DNA of 64,000 nucleotides from Aquimarina sediminis. GTDB taxonomy: Bacteria > Bacteroidota > Bacteroidia > Flavobacteriales > Flavobacteriaceae. Below are positions 27,470-36,269 of the stretch, one piece after another. Position numbers and translations under genes: made by a program. The notes under the pieces are model-generated. The model did no database searches and was not told where the DNA came from. It saw only the letters and a list, made by a program, of their open reading frames with translations. The number at the start of each line of letters is the position of its first letter. Position 1 is the stretch's first letter. Where the stretch lies: positions 806,001 through 870,000 of the forward strand of contig NZ_POYJ01000001.1 of assembly GCF_002895435.1 (NCBI RefSeq). The letters are read 5' to 3'.

Positions 27470-29167
27470 ATGAAAAACTCACTTATTATACTACTAATCA
27501 CAGTAAGCCTTATAAGTTGTAAAAAAGAAACGGTACAAGAAAACCTAAACACGGTTGTGTATTATAATGGAGATATTCTAACCATGAAGAGTGATAAACC
27601 AATCTATGTAGAAGCGTTAGTATCCAAAGACGATACTATAAGTTATATAGGCGATGCCAAAACTGCCATGCAAATTGCTGGTGCCGGATATCAAATAGTA
27701 GACCTAAAAGGTAAAACCCTACTCCCTGGTCTTATTGATGCTCATGCACATTTTGCGGCATTTTCTGCTCAGGCAATTGGAGCGCAAATCCTACCTCCAC
27801 CAGATGCCAGAGCAAAAGATATTCCTACCTTACTAAATATTCTGAAAAAATGGAATACCCCAGAAAACAGAGCCCTGACAGGTTGGGTTTTCGGAATGGG
27901 TTTTGATGATTCTGTATTAGAAGAAAAACGTTTTCCTACCAAGCATGATTTAGATCAGGTATCTACAGAGTTTCCGATTATGATAATTCATATTTCGGGG
28001 CATTTTTCTGTTGTTAACTCAAAAGGTCTCGAACAATTGGGTATAACCTCTAAGACAGAGGAGCCAGAAGGTGGTATTATAAGACGAGAAAAAGACAATG
28101 AGCCTAATGGAGTCTTAGAAGAGTTAGCAGCAATCCCGCATATGCTAGCTGCCTTAAGTCCAGTTAACAAAGAAGCCGAAGATCTATTTTTTGAAGCAGG
28201 ACAACGTATGGCATTATCCTATGGATATACCACGGCTCATGAAGGTAGAGCAATGCAAAATCATGATATGTTAGTTGATGCTGCCGAATCTGGAAAGTTA
28301 AAATTGGATGTTGTAAGCTATGTTGATTATCTATTTGCCGATAAATACATGAATTCTATATGGAATAGTAAATCATACATCAATCACTATAGAATTGGAG
28401 GTATGAAAATCACCTTAGATGGCTCGCCGCAGGGTAGAACTGCATGGCGAACACAACCCTATCTACTCCCCCCAGATGGAGCAGATAAAAAGTATAGTGG
28501 TTATCCCGCTATTCCAGAAGATAGTGTAGTTGCTTCGTTGTATGAAAAGGGGTTTAAAAACGATTGGCAGATTTTGACGCACGCAAATGGAGATGCTGCT
28601 ATGGATCAGATGATAAGAACCATGAAACCAGCCATAGATAAGTATGGAAATACCAACAGAAGAAATGTGCTAATCCATGGACAATATATACGTGAAGATC
28701 AATTAGACTCTTTCAAAGAGTTAGATGTTATTGCCTCTTTATTCCCTTTACATACTTTTTATTGGGGAGACTGGCACAAAGAAATTATTGGTGACAGTCT
28801 CGGTAACAAAATAAGCCCTACAAAAACCGCTTTGGACAAAGGTCTAAAGATTACCATACATACAGATGCCCCTGTAGCACTGCCAAACTTAATGCGTATG
28901 GTCGGCATTTCGGTAGAGCGAAAATCACGTTCTGGACAAGTTATTGGACCTAATGAAAAAATAACCGCTTATCAGGCGCTACAAGCCATTACTAGCTGGT
29001 CTGCTTATCAACATTTTGAAGAAGATACCAAAGGTACGCTAGAAGTAGGTAAATTAGCAGACATGATCATTGTAGATAACAACCCTCTAAAAGTTTCAAT
29101 AGAAGAAATTAAAAATATCACGGTCTTAGAAACTATCAAGGAAGGAATATCTGTTTATAAGAAATAA
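27470..29167 (+). CDS. YtcJ-like amidohydrolase, lipoprotein
   Basis: The 565-residue protein has a lipobox (VSLISC, Cys17) and an amidohydrolase 3 fold: HAHFAAF metal ligands after LPGLIDA, KITLDGSPQGRTAWRTQPYL, ILTHANGDAAMDQMI, HTDAPVALPNLMRMVGISV and the closing GTLEVGKLADMIIVDNNPL. YtcJ-type enzymes hydrolyse amides, esters or cyclic ureas, with substrate unknown. The lipid anchor places it outside the cytoplasm. I use ATG 27470; the ATG six bases earlier is in another frame. It is monocistronic, with about 290 bases upstream showing no clear promoter. Confidence 0.88.
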   Translation: MKNSLIILLITVSLISCKKETVQENLNTVVYYNGDILTMKSDKPIYVEALVSKDDTISYIGDAKTAMQIAGAGYQIVDLKGKTLLPGLIDAHAHFAAFSAQAIGAQILPPPDARAKDIPTLLNILKKWNTPENRALTGWVFGMGFDDSVLEEKRFPTKHDLDQVSTEFPIMIIHISGHFSVVNSKGLEQLGITSKTEEPEGGIIRREKDNEPNGVLEELAAIPHMLAALSPVNKEAEDLFFEAGQRMALSYGYTTAHEGRAMQNHDMLVDAAESGKLKLDVVSYVDYLFADKYMNSIWNSKSYINHYRIGGMKITLDGSPQGRTAWRTQPYLLPPDGADKKYSGYPAIPEDSVVASLYEKGFKNDWQILTHANGDAAMDQMIRTMKPAIDKYGNTNRRNVLIHGQYIREDQLDSFKELDVIASLFPLHTFYWGDWHKEIIGDSLGNKISPTKTALDKGLKITIHTDAPVALPNLMRMVGISVERKSRSGQVIGPNEKITAYQALQAITSWSAYQHFEEDTKGTLEVGKLADMIIVDNNPLKVSIEEIKNITVLETIKEGISVYKK

Positions 29168-29386
29168 TACCCATAACATTCTGAATTGATCCTAACAAGA
29201 AAAAAGTTACAACAATAATGTAGAAAAATTTGTGATTCAGGTAACATTTTACCATTTTCTGACATATACATTAACTTGTATCCAAGAATTAAAAGAAATG
29301 AAAAGCAATACTCTATAATCAATGACCATTTGAAAACAGTAATACTTTTTATTACTTAGGTAACAACACACAACACAAACCAGTAA

Positions 29387-29944
29387 ATGAAATCTATACT
29401 TCTTACTCTATTTAAAACTAAAAAAGGTCTCGAACTCCTTGATAACGAATATGAGGATGATCTATGGAGAAAAAGTGCTATAATTTTTGGTTTATACGCG
29501 ATGATTCAATTCCTTTTTGATTTTGATGAAGACAAAGAAGTAAATAAATTCATACTCAATTTAATGGAGTTAATATTTTTTATATTTCTTTTTATTTTGG
29601 TTGGTATGTTTTGCTCTCTTATTCTCTATAAAATCGGAAAATGGATGAAAGGAAAAGCGAAGTACATAGAAATCTATTCTCTTTCTGCCTATGCTCTTAT
29701 TCCAATTACAGTAGGACTCATAATAAGAGGAGGGTTGAAACACTCAGTTTTTTTTGTTCATGATTTTAACAATCCCTACTCCAGAAATTTTATTCTCTAC
29801 CTCAGTTGGTTTTTTTCTCTAAAAATTCTGATTTTGGGACTGACCAAATTCAATCAATATGGAATAAAAAGAGCTATATTAAATCTCTCTCCTTTTATCT
29901 TATTACAAATTAGTCTTTTAGTAATTAGCCTTATACTTAGTTAG
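29387..29944 (+). CDS. Yip1-like integral membrane protein
   Basis: The 185-residue product has a cytoplasmic, charged N-terminus and five hydrophobic stretches (SAIIFGLYAMIQFLF, LIFFIFLFILVGMFCSLILY, IEIYSLSAYALIPITVGLII, ILYLSWFFSLKILILGLTK, LSPFILLQISLLVISLILS). The SAYALIP sequence and topology are those of the bacterial Yip1/DUF1282-like group. The role is unknown. It is isolated, with no coupling to neighbours. Confidence 0.65.
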   Translation: MKSILLTLFKTKKGLELLDNEYEDDLWRKSAIIFGLYAMIQFLFDFDEDKEVNKFILNLMELIFFIFLFILVGMFCSLILYKIGKWMKGKAKYIEIYSLSAYALIPITVGLIIRGGLKHSVFFVHDFNNPYSRNFILYLSWFFSLKILILGLTKFNQYGIKRAILNLSPFILLQISLLVISLILS

Positions 29945-30005
29945 GTAAAGAGATTTACAGATAATCCATTAACCCCTACAGAAATCGGTAGCCAACATTA
30001 AACCT

Positions 30006-30386
30006 ATGGGAAAATATAGTAATTCAGAATGGTATCTAAAATTAAGCAAAGAGTATCTCGAAAAACATGGAGACGTACCTCCTCCTTGGGTGTATTGCCC
30101 AACGTGTCACCCATATAGTATTTGCTGGCGAATGGGAGGAGGAGAAACACACATCATGGTATTATCAGAGTGGTTAGATCAAAAAAAGCTAACATTTAAT
30201 CAACGAGTAGCCTATTTAAAAAGATACCCTGCACCGGCAAGATGGTATCAATGGATCGTTAAGTTTCTTTGGGATCTAGCACCAGAAGAATCTGATTTTG
30301 CATTGTATTTTGGAAAACTGGAAAAATTAGGTTTTCCTAATGTATCAAATTTTAAAGAAGACTTTGACAGAGAAGATTTGGAATAA
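30006..30386 (+). CDS. Hypothetical protein with CPxC motif
   Basis: The 126-residue soluble protein is rich in aromatic residues. Near residues 30-45 it has YCPTCHPYSICWRMGGGETH, where three cysteines and two histidines could bind a metal ion. The rest is helical (RVAYLKRYPAPARWYQWIVK). No family is recognised. It starts 61 bases after the Yip1-like gene and is followed by an 800-base gene-poor interval. Confidence 0.55.
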   Translation: MGKYSNSEWYLKLSKEYLEKHGDVPPPWVYCPTCHPYSICWRMGGGETHIMVLSEWLDQKKLTFNQRVAYLKRYPAPARWYQWIVKFLWDLAPEESDFALYFGKLEKLGFPNVSNFKEDFDREDLE

Positions 30387-30491
30387 AGTGGATAATGATA
30401 TCAATACGCCATTATACATAAAAAGCTATAAATAGACTACCTATAATAATTTCTTTACCAGTCTTATCGTTTTTTATGAAAATGATATATT

Positions 30492-30538
30492 GAGGGGCTA
30501 AAACCCCCATCGTAAGACTATTCATTCAGGCATAGTCT
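30492..30538. other. Two adjacent hairpins in a gene-poor interval
   Basis: GGGG(30494-30497)/CCCC(30504-30507) and AGACTAT(30515-30521)/ATAGTCT(30532-30538) form back-to-back stems in GC-richer sequence than the surroundings. The sequence up to about 30555 could be a small structured RNA or a remnant. No known riboswitch consensus is recognised. Confidence 0.3.
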
Positions 30539-30578
30539 GGCGTGAGAGTTCAAAATAAACAAGTTATTTTAAAATGAC

Positions 30579-30606
30579 AAAAAGGGATTACCAGAAAATA
30601 ATCCCT
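30579..30606 (-). terminator. Intrinsic terminator on the minus strand in the 30.4-31.2 kb gap
   Basis: Reading the minus strand, AGGGATTA (30606-30599), an 8-base loop and TAATCCCT (30590-30583) are followed by T residues. The only minus-strand unit upstream of it is the 32-codon ORF described next, so it marks the end of a short transcript. Confidence 0.7.
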
Positions 30607-30651
30607 CTTATAGATTTAAAAAACAAATGCCCAAAATTTGTTATATCTCTA

Positions 30652-30750
30652 TTACTTACGAATCGCATAGCTTGAAGCCCTAGGTAGTTCTTTTAAAAAA
30701 TTTACAAGGCTCTTAAAACTTAGCCCAAAAGTTAAATAAAAATGACTCAT
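30652..30750 (-). CDS. Candidate 32-residue peptide (or small RNA) on the minus strand
   Basis: An ATG at 30750 opens a 32-codon frame ending in TAA at 30654-30652. The peptide has a hydrophobic, aromatic start (MSHFYLTFGL), an amphipathic middle (KSLVNFLKEL) and a basic, Ser-rich end (PRASSYAIRK). A Bacteroidota-type -7 box lies 55 bases upstream and an intrinsic terminator 46 bases downstream, so a transcript of about 220 bases is likely. A small dyad GTGATT/AATCAC sits in the leader just before the ATG. Whether the product is a peptide or an sRNA cannot be decided by eye. No family is recognised. Confidence 0.35.
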   Translation of the reverse strand: MSHFYLTFGLSFKSLVNFLKELPRASSYAIRK

Positions 30751-30804
30751 GATTGTGTGATTTAAGGTTAATCACCTCTAATATAACAAGTTATCAACAA
30801 CTAA

Positions 30805-30812
30805 CAAAGATA
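30805..30812 (-). promoter_or_regulatory. Candidate -7 box for the minus-strand small transcript
   Basis: On the minus strand the bases read TATCTTTG, matching TAnnTTTG and identical to the box upstream of the cold-shock gene. At the ideal spacing the -33 element is TTA rather than TTG. Confidence 0.45.
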
Positions 30813-31183
30813 TTTGTTCATTATATGTTAATAATTTGTTGAAAACATCATTTTTATCGTTATAATACACAAAATTTTGTAATAATTTAAGAGACAAATA
30901 GATAAAACTTATCTAAATTGTTAATAACTCTGTTTATTATTCACTTCAACCTAAAACCCTAAAACTACTTATCAAAAATTGAATACTCATCAAACTATTC
31001 TTTTTGCTTAACAAAGTATATTTTAACTTAGGATTAACCAAATATGGATATTACATCATAAGTACTTTTACCTCTTCCATTAACACATAATAATTTTCTA
31101 GTAATATGTTCTACTTCGTAATTTGATAACAGAAGACCACTCATCTAATAATTTGTATATATACTTTTACTTAAATTGCACAT

Positions 31184-31660
31184 ATGAAAACTGCCACTGT
31201 AAAAGAACTTAAAACTGAACTCACGGATCGATCTCATCAAGAGCTTTTAGAATTGTGTCTTAGATTATCTCGATTTAAAAAAGATAATAAAGAATTACTC
31301 ACATATCTCCTATTCGAATCTACTGATGAAGAAGAATATATACTAAGTATAAAAAGAGAGGTTGATGAACTATTTGAAACAATTAATACAGCTTCTTACT
31401 ATTTTATAAAAAAAAGTGTTCGAAAAATTTTACGCACCATAAAAAAGTATATCAGATACTCTAATAAGAAAGAAACGGAGGTAGAACTTATTCTTTTCTT
31501 TTGTGAAAAATTAAAAAATTTGAATCCATCGATACATACGAATACCGTTTTAAAAAATATGTATAAAAGAGAACTGGGAGCAATCAAAAAGAAGATAGGT
31601 TCATTACACGAAGACCTACAATATGATTACACATTAGAATTGCAAAAATTACTTTATTAG
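31184..31660 (+). CDS. Hypothetical helical protein
   Basis: The 158-residue, highly charged protein is predicted to be all helical. The N-terminus reads ATVKELKTELTDRSHQELLE, like the short SAP-type or leucine-rich starts of proteins I have seen in flavobacteria, followed by basic helices (KKSVRKILRTIKKYIRYSNK) and an amphipathic end. There is no signal peptide. I recognise no domain with a known function; a nucleic-acid or regulatory role would fit the charge but is a guess. It is monocistronic, with an 800-base gap upstream. Confidence 0.6.
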   Translation: MKTATVKELKTELTDRSHQELLELCLRLSRFKKDNKELLTYLLFESTDEEEYILSIKREVDELFETINTASYYFIKKSVRKILRTIKKYIRYSNKKETEVELILFFCEKLKNLNPSIHTNTVLKNMYKRELGAIKKKIGSLHEDLQYDYTLELQKLLY

Positions 31661-31832
31661 ACAATTTAGATATAGATCATTCACTATCAATGATTTCAAT
31701 AAACATGCTTTCTTTCCTTTTTTACAAGTATAATTGATATTTTTTCTGCTTTTCTTAACAATAAACACAAAAAAAATGTGTTTATTGGACAAGTAAAAAC
31801 ATCTAAATGATGATCATTTGGATATTTGGGCT

Positions 31833-31840
31833 TATCTTTG
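31833..31840 (+). promoter_or_regulatory. Candidate -7 box of the cold-shock gene
   Basis: TATCTTTG fits TAnnTTTG and lies 32 bases before the ATG. The -33 element at ideal spacing is poor. Confidence 0.45.
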
Positions 31841-31872
31841 ATACTTATTAACTAACATTTTAAATTTTAACA

Positions 31873-32064
31873 ATGAACAAAGGAACAGTAAAATTCTTCA
31901 ACGATGCCAAAGGATTTGGATTCATTACTGAAGAAGATTCTAACAAAGAACATTTTGTACACATCTCAGGCTTAATTGACGAAATTCGTGAAGGCGATGC
32001 AGTTGAATTTGATTTACAAGAAGGAAAAAAAGGATTAAACGCAGTAAATGTGAAGGTACTTTAA
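31873..32064 (+). CDS. Cold-shock protein, CspA family
   Basis: The 63-residue OB-fold protein has RNP1 (KGFGFITEED, residues 14-23) and RNP2 (EHFVHISGL, 27-35) and ends FDLQEGKKGLNAVNVKVL. It binds single-stranded RNA and DNA and acts as an RNA chaperone in the cytoplasm. It is slightly shorter than E. coli CspA (70 residues), as is usual for flavobacterial copies. It has its own promoter candidate and a strong terminator, so it is a single-gene unit. Confidence 0.95.
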   Translation: MNKGTVKFFNDAKGFGFITEEDSNKEHFVHISGLIDEIREGDAVEFDLQEGKKGLNAVNVKVL

Positions 32065-32091
32065 TATACCCTATTTAGTTTTTTAAAGCAT

Positions 32092-32124
32092 AAAACCTGT
32101 CTTACAAGACAGGTTTTTCTTTTT
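32092..32124 (+). terminator. Intrinsic terminator of the cold-shock gene
   Basis: AAAACCTGTCTT (32092-32103) and AAGACAGGTTTT (32106-32117) pair fully and run into a T tract. Because A and T runs flank both sides it may also stop the converging minus-strand operon. Confidence 0.88.
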
Positions 32125-32195
32125 TATCTCTATGTTTTTCTCTATTCTTCAAAAGAGAATCTATCGTAAAACATTAAAAAGGTTTCACTTTACCC

Positions 32196-33197
32196 TTATT
32201 CGAGTACCTTTAACACTAGTTTTCCCATTTTATCTCCAGAAAAGAGTCTCAAAAAGGTTTCGTAAAAGTTTTCTATACTTTCATATATATCTTCTTTACT
32301 TTTTAGCTTTCCTTGAGCCATCCATCTTCCCATTTCTATAGCCGCTTTGCCATAATCCTCTACATAATCAGTTACTAATATTCCTTGCATCGTTGCTCTG
32401 TTTACTAATAGAGATAAATAATTACCAGGTCCTTTTGGAGTTTCTTTATTATTATACTGAGAAATAGCTCCACAGATTACTACACGTGCATGTAGACGCA
32501 ATTTGGTTAAAGCGGCATCCAATATTTCTCCTCCTACATTATCAAAATACACATCGATACCCTTTGGGCATACTTGTTTTATAGCATCATAAATATTTAC
32601 TGCTTTATAATCAATAGCCGCATCAAAACCTAGTTCATCTATGAGATAGCTACATTTTTTTGCACCTCCAGCTATTCCTATAACCCTACATCCTTTGAGC
32701 TTAGCGATTTGCCCAACTACGCTTCCTACTGCTCCTGCTGCTCCAGAAACCAATACAATATCTCCTTCCTTAATTCTTCCAGCTTCCAAAATTCCAAAAT
32801 ATGCCGTCATTCCAGGCATTCCAAGTGTACTTATAAATAATGGTAATGGTGCTATTGTTGGGTTCACAGAAAACCAGCTACTCCCATCGGTTATAACATA
32901 CTGCTGTACTCCACCCCAACCAGTAACATAGTCTCCTTCCTTAAATTTTTGATGATTATTCGTCTTAATGACTTTTCCTACAGAACCAGCCCGCATCACA
33001 TCATCCAATTCTACAGGCTCTATATACGACTTGATATCATTAATCCAGCCGCGCATTGCCGGGTCTAAAGACACATAATGTTGTTGAATCAGAATCTCTC
33101 CTTCTTTCAGTTCTCTAAGCGGATTATTCTGTAATTCCCATGTATCTTCTTCTGGAAGCCCAATAGGTCGTTTTTTTAAAATGATTTGCTTATTCAT
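32196..33197 (-). CDS. Zinc-independent MDR NADP-dependent oxidoreductase (CurA/PTGR-like)
   Basis: The 333-residue protein has the medium-chain reductase nucleotide fold with SGAAGAVGSVVGQIAKLKGC, YFDNVGGEILDAAL and the N-terminal LREGEILIQQHYVSLDPAMRGW-type segment (residues 30-52) of the leukotriene B4 12-hydroxydehydrogenase/prostaglandin reductase group. No zinc ligands are present. Members reduce the C=C bond of alpha,beta-unsaturated ketones and aldehydes with NADPH. It is the last gene of a nine-gene minus-strand operon of acyl-CoA dehydrogenases and SDRs, 45 bases after the SDR gene, where it may process enone intermediates. Confidence 0.88.
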   Translation of the reverse strand: MNKQIILKKRPIGLPEEDTWELQNNPLRELKEGEILIQQHYVSLDPAMRGWINDIKSYIEPVELDDVMRAGSVGKVIKTNNHQKFKEGDYVTGWGGVQQYVITDGSSWFSVNPTIAPLPLFISTLGMPGMTAYFGILEAGRIKEGDIVLVSGAAGAVGSVVGQIAKLKGCRVIGIAGGAKKCSYLIDELGFDAAIDYKAVNIYDAIKQVCPKGIDVYFDNVGGEILDAALTKLRLHARVVICGAISQYNNKETPKGPGNYLSLLVNRATMQGILVTDYVEDYGKAAIEMGRWMAQGKLKSKEDIYESIENFYETFLRLFSGDKMGKLVLKVLE

Positions 33198-33242
33198 ACA
33201 CTTCGTTTAGTTATCTATATGCGAATATTTTTTCTATTTCAA

Positions 33243-34010
33243 TTATAAAGAAATACCTCCATCTAAGGTAATTGTTTGCCCAGTTATAAATTTAGTGGAA
33301 TCAGAAGCTAACCAAACCACAGCCTCTGCTATTTCTTCTACTTGTCCGTAACGATTCATAGGGATCATACTTTTTAGCCGCTGGTCCATATCCGATCGTA
33401 CGGACAATAGTTTATCTAATAAAGGGGATTCTGTATACCCTGGGCAAACTGCATTGATACGAATATTCTTACTAGCATACTCAAGAGCTGCTGATTTGGT
33501 CATACCTACCACTGCAAACTTACTTGCACAATACGAAAGATTATTTATTGAAGCTTTTAGACCTGCCAAAGAGGCTATATTAACTATATTTCCACTTTTT
33601 TGTTTTGCCATTTGTTTTAATGCCAGCTTCATACCATAAAAAACCCCAGTTTGATTAACTGCTATCACATTATCCCAATCTTCTAATGTGTATTCTGCAG
33701 TTCTTACAATATTCTTAGGTCCAACTCCTGCATTATTAACCAAAACATCCAACCGCCCATACCTTGAAATCGTTTTAGAAACAAGTTGTTCAACCTCATC
33801 AAATTTTGCAACATTTGCAGCGATCACAACACCTTCTCCTCCATCTTTATTAATCTCATCTGCTATTTCTTGTGCTTTATCTTCTCTGATATCAGAAATC
33901 ACAACTTTTGCTTGATGTTTTGCAAAATGTTTTGCTGTCGCGGCTCCAATTCCTGAGCCAGCACCGGTTACAATAACTATTTTATCTTTTACTTCCATAT
34001 TTTTATTCAT
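33243..34010 (-). CDS. SDR-family oxidoreductase
   Basis: The 255-residue classical SDR has TGAGSGIG in the nucleotide loop (15-22), NNAG, the catalytic Ser in VNIASLAGLKASINN, the active Tyr and Lys in LSYCASKFAVVGMTK, and the ending KFITGQTITLDGGISL. It catalyses NAD(P)-dependent oxidation or reduction of a hydroxyl/keto group, resembling 3-oxoacyl or hydroxyacyl reductases. It lies 13 bases after the DUF1330-like gene and within the lipid operon. Two ATGs near the start (34010 and 33998) are both possible. Confidence 0.88.
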   Translation of the reverse strand: MNKNMEVKDKIVIVTGAGSGIGAATAKHFAKHQAKVVISDIREDKAQEIADEINKDGGEGVVIAANVAKFDEVEQLVSKTISRYGRLDVLVNNAGVGPKNIVRTAEYTLEDWDNVIAVNQTGVFYGMKLALKQMAKQKSGNIVNIASLAGLKASINNLSYCASKFAVVGMTKSAALEYASKNIRINAVCPGYTESPLLDKLLSVRSDMDQRLKSMIPMNRYGQVEEIAEAVVWLASDSTKFITGQTITLDGGISL

Positions 34011-34023
34011 TAATACCTCTTTT

Positions 34024-34410
34024 CTATTTACCCGTGCATACTATTAATCTCGAATCAATCAAAGCTCGGTTTCTCATTTCAGAAGGGTACCCTTCTGCTG
34101 CAATCATTTTCAAAAAATCTTCTTTACTCGCATACTCTACTATTAATATTTTATCCCATTCCCTTTTCTCTTTAGGGCCTATAATATTAAACATTGGTTT
34201 ACCATGGTAAATAATTTTAGCTTTTGAAGTTTGAAAAAAGGGCTGTACAGCATGCATATATTCGGCATATGCTTGTGCTCCAGAAATTTTTGTTTTTTCT
34301 ACCCTGTCCTTAAATTTCAAAAGATTAAACATCTGAAAAGGACCTTCGACAGGAAGAGATGTAAATTCTTTAAATTGCTTTGGGGTAGTTTCAATAAATG
34401 TCTCGCTCAT
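34024..34410 (-). CDS. DUF1330-like protein
   Basis: The 128-residue protein has a ferredoxin-like alpha/beta fold suggested by FQMFNLLKFKDRVE, AYAEYMHAVQPFFQTSKAKI and DKILIVEYASKEDFLKMIAA, motifs typical of DUF1330 and related dimeric alpha-beta barrel proteins. Function is unknown; related folds include small monooxygenases and stress proteins. It is embedded in the lipid operon with a 13-base gap to the next SDR gene, so it may be an auxiliary or isomerase-type component. Confidence 0.7.
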   Translation of the reverse strand: MSETFIETTPKQFKEFTSLPVEGPFQMFNLLKFKDRVEKTKISGAQAYAEYMHAVQPFFQTSKAKIIYHGKPMFNIIGPKEKREWDKILIVEYASKEDFLKMIAAEGYPSEMRNRALIDSRLIVCTGK

Positions 34411-34443
34411 ACATCGATTTTATAAATTGATATTTATGTTTTT

Positions 34444-35079
34444 TTATAATCTTATCTCTTTGGCTCCCTGAAATTGTTTTACAATTTTCGGATAATGATT
34501 TTTCATGTTTTTAAAAATAAAATCAAAAGGAACATCTTCAAAATGACCATAATCCTCAATATATTCCATAAATATGCTTCCTTTTCTATCGTACTCCTGG
34601 AACATTGAATCATTTTCGCCATCAAATTCTAAAGGAAGAACATTACATTTTTCACATAGCGCTTTATTAAAAGCAGGAGACACTTTAAGCCATTTCCCTT
34701 CTAAAAATACATTTACCATTCCGTGAGGAGTTAGCTCATTGGTACCAAATTTTTCAATTAATCGCTCAACGGCGATATGATTTTTTACTTTAGCAAGGTG
34801 AATTCTTGCAGGAATCCCTACTGCTCTCAGACATGCAATAAGAAGAATCGATTTATCTACACAATGCCCTGTTGTTTTTTTAGCTACAGCACTTGCTTTA
34901 TAACCTTCTTTCAAAAGGCTAATATGATAAGGATCATATCTCCATGAATCTCTGATTTTGAGATATAGTAGCTTAGCCTTTTCTTTTGAAGTGAGTCTAT
35001 CTGTTTTAAATTCTTTGACGAGCTCTTGAATTACATCTGTCTCATAGTCAAAATAATATGTAGTGGTTAAATACTCCAT
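34444..35079 (-). CDS. Transglutaminase-like domain protein
   Basis: The 211-residue soluble protein has the transglutaminase/protease-like core: nucleophile Cys73 in TTGHCVDKSILLIACLRAVG, followed by IPARIHLAKV and His119 in LTPHGMVNVFLEGKWLKVS. The third triad position, usually Asp, appears replaced (VSPAFNKA). The fold hydrolyses or ligates amides. There is no signal peptide, so it acts in the cytoplasm. Its place in an acyl-CoA operon recalls predicted acyl-transfer enzymes, but that is speculation. It is 75 bases after the kinase-like gene. Confidence 0.8.
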   Translation of the reverse strand: MEYLTTTYYFDYETDVIQELVKEFKTDRLTSKEKAKLLYLKIRDSWRYDPYHISLLKEGYKASAVAKKTTGHCVDKSILLIACLRAVGIPARIHLAKVKNHIAVERLIEKFGTNELTPHGMVNVFLEGKWLKVSPAFNKALCEKCNVLPLEFDGENDSMFQEYDRKGSIFMEYIEDYGHFEDVPFDFIFKNMKNHYPKIVKQFQGAKEIRL

Positions 35080-35154
35080 TTTTATAATTTTATTATATAT
35101 CGTAAAAAATCCTGCTAGATCAATTGTTTTCTAAAAACATGATACATCTGTCTA

Positions 35155-36207
35155 TCAATCTATTTTTTTATCATAGATTGCCTGTAATCCAAGATTACAA
35201 AGTAGTTCTGTTGCCTTGTTCAGCTCTGCAAAACGAGGGTCTGTAGTTAATCCTTTCAGATACCTATAATATATTTGTTGCGCTATAACTGCAATTTTAA
35301 AAAGTCCAAAAACATAATAAAACACCAAATGATCTACATCCCTACCACTTTTTTTAATGTATGATTCTACAATATCACTTCTTGTCGGATTACCATCCAT
35401 AATAGTAGGCAAAGGCATTCCTTGTTTTACAAAAGCATGATCACTTGCCATAGTCCAATACCCTAGTGAGGTACCTAGATCCATAAGCGGGTCTCCTAAT
35501 GTTGCCATTTCCCAATCCAAAACCGCTATCACTTCATCCCAACTATCATCTTTAAAAACAACATTGTCATATTTAAAATCATTATGAATCAAACTGTGGC
35601 GGTATTGACCTGGTTGGTTTTCTTCTATCCATTGCATTACTTTTTTTGCAGCAGGTATATCTTCTGTAGCTGCTTTAAGGTATTGTTTGCTCCAATTAAG
35701 CACTTGTCGTTGTACATATCCTTCGGGTTTTCCCAAGTCTTTAAGTCCCGATTCTTTATAATCTATATTATGTAATGCCACAAAAGTATCTAGCCAAGAA
35801 TCTGCTATAACTTTAAAGCTTTTGGCAGGGATATTCCTTTTCTTAGCTTCATAAATACTAAGAATAATCCCATCTACTTTTTCCATGATATAAAAAGGAA
35901 CCCCTAGAATACTCTCATCATTGGTATAGGTGTACATTTTTGGAACCTTACGAAAAGTATCATATATACCAGACTGCACTTTGAATTCTCTCCCCATATC
36001 ATGTCCTCGCCTAATAGCTCCAAAGGGTGGGCGACGTAGTACGTATTCTTTATTTTCTATATGCAACAGATACGTTAGATTAGAATATCCATGAGTAAAC
36101 TGGGTTACTTGCCAATCACATTGATCTGTACTGATCAACCCTTCTTTTTGAAGAAATGCCTTTAATCTTTTCTCATTTAACTCTTCGCCTTTGCGTACTT
36201 TTTGCAT
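35155..36207 (-). CDS. APH-like phosphotransferase (ACAD10/11 kinase-type, LvaA-like)
   Basis: The 350-residue aminoglycoside-phosphotransferase-fold kinase has the ATP-binding YVLRRPPFGAIRRG-type strand, the catalytic loop LIHNDFKYDNVVF and the metal motif AVLDWEMATLGDPLMDLG. This branch is the kinase module of animal ACAD10/ACAD11 and is related to LvaA of Pseudomonas putida, where 4-hydroxyacyl-CoA is phosphorylated before elimination. The next gene is an acyl-CoA dehydrogenase of the matching type, a split version of the animal fusion. The specific substrate is inference; the kinase fold is secure. Confidence 0.88.
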   Translation of the reverse strand: MQKVRKGEELNEKRLKAFLQKEGLISTDQCDWQVTQFTHGYSNLTYLLHIENKEYVLRRPPFGAIRRGHDMGREFKVQSGIYDTFRKVPKMYTYTNDESILGVPFYIMEKVDGIILSIYEAKKRNIPAKSFKVIADSWLDTFVALHNIDYKESGLKDLGKPEGYVQRQVLNWSKQYLKAATEDIPAAKKVMQWIEENQPGQYRHSLIHNDFKYDNVVFKDDSWDEVIAVLDWEMATLGDPLMDLGTSLGYWTMASDHAFVKQGMPLPTIMDGNPTRSDIVESYIKKSGRDVDHLVFYYVFGLFKIAVIAQQIYYRYLKGLTTDPRFAELNKATELLCNLGLQAIYDKKID

Positions 36208-36269
36208 ATATCTCTTTTTAAATATGTAACATTCTAAAAACTCTCTTTAAAAAAGTAGTGCAATGCATC

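Noticed and set aside
30652..30750. Bacteriocin or toxin-antitoxin reading of the 32-residue peptide
   Set aside because: There is no double-Gly leader, immunity gene or antitoxin frame alongside; only the transcript evidence is kept.
30387..31183. Known riboswitch in the 800-base gap
   Set aside because: The two hairpins match no consensus I know, and the next plus-strand gene lies far downstream.
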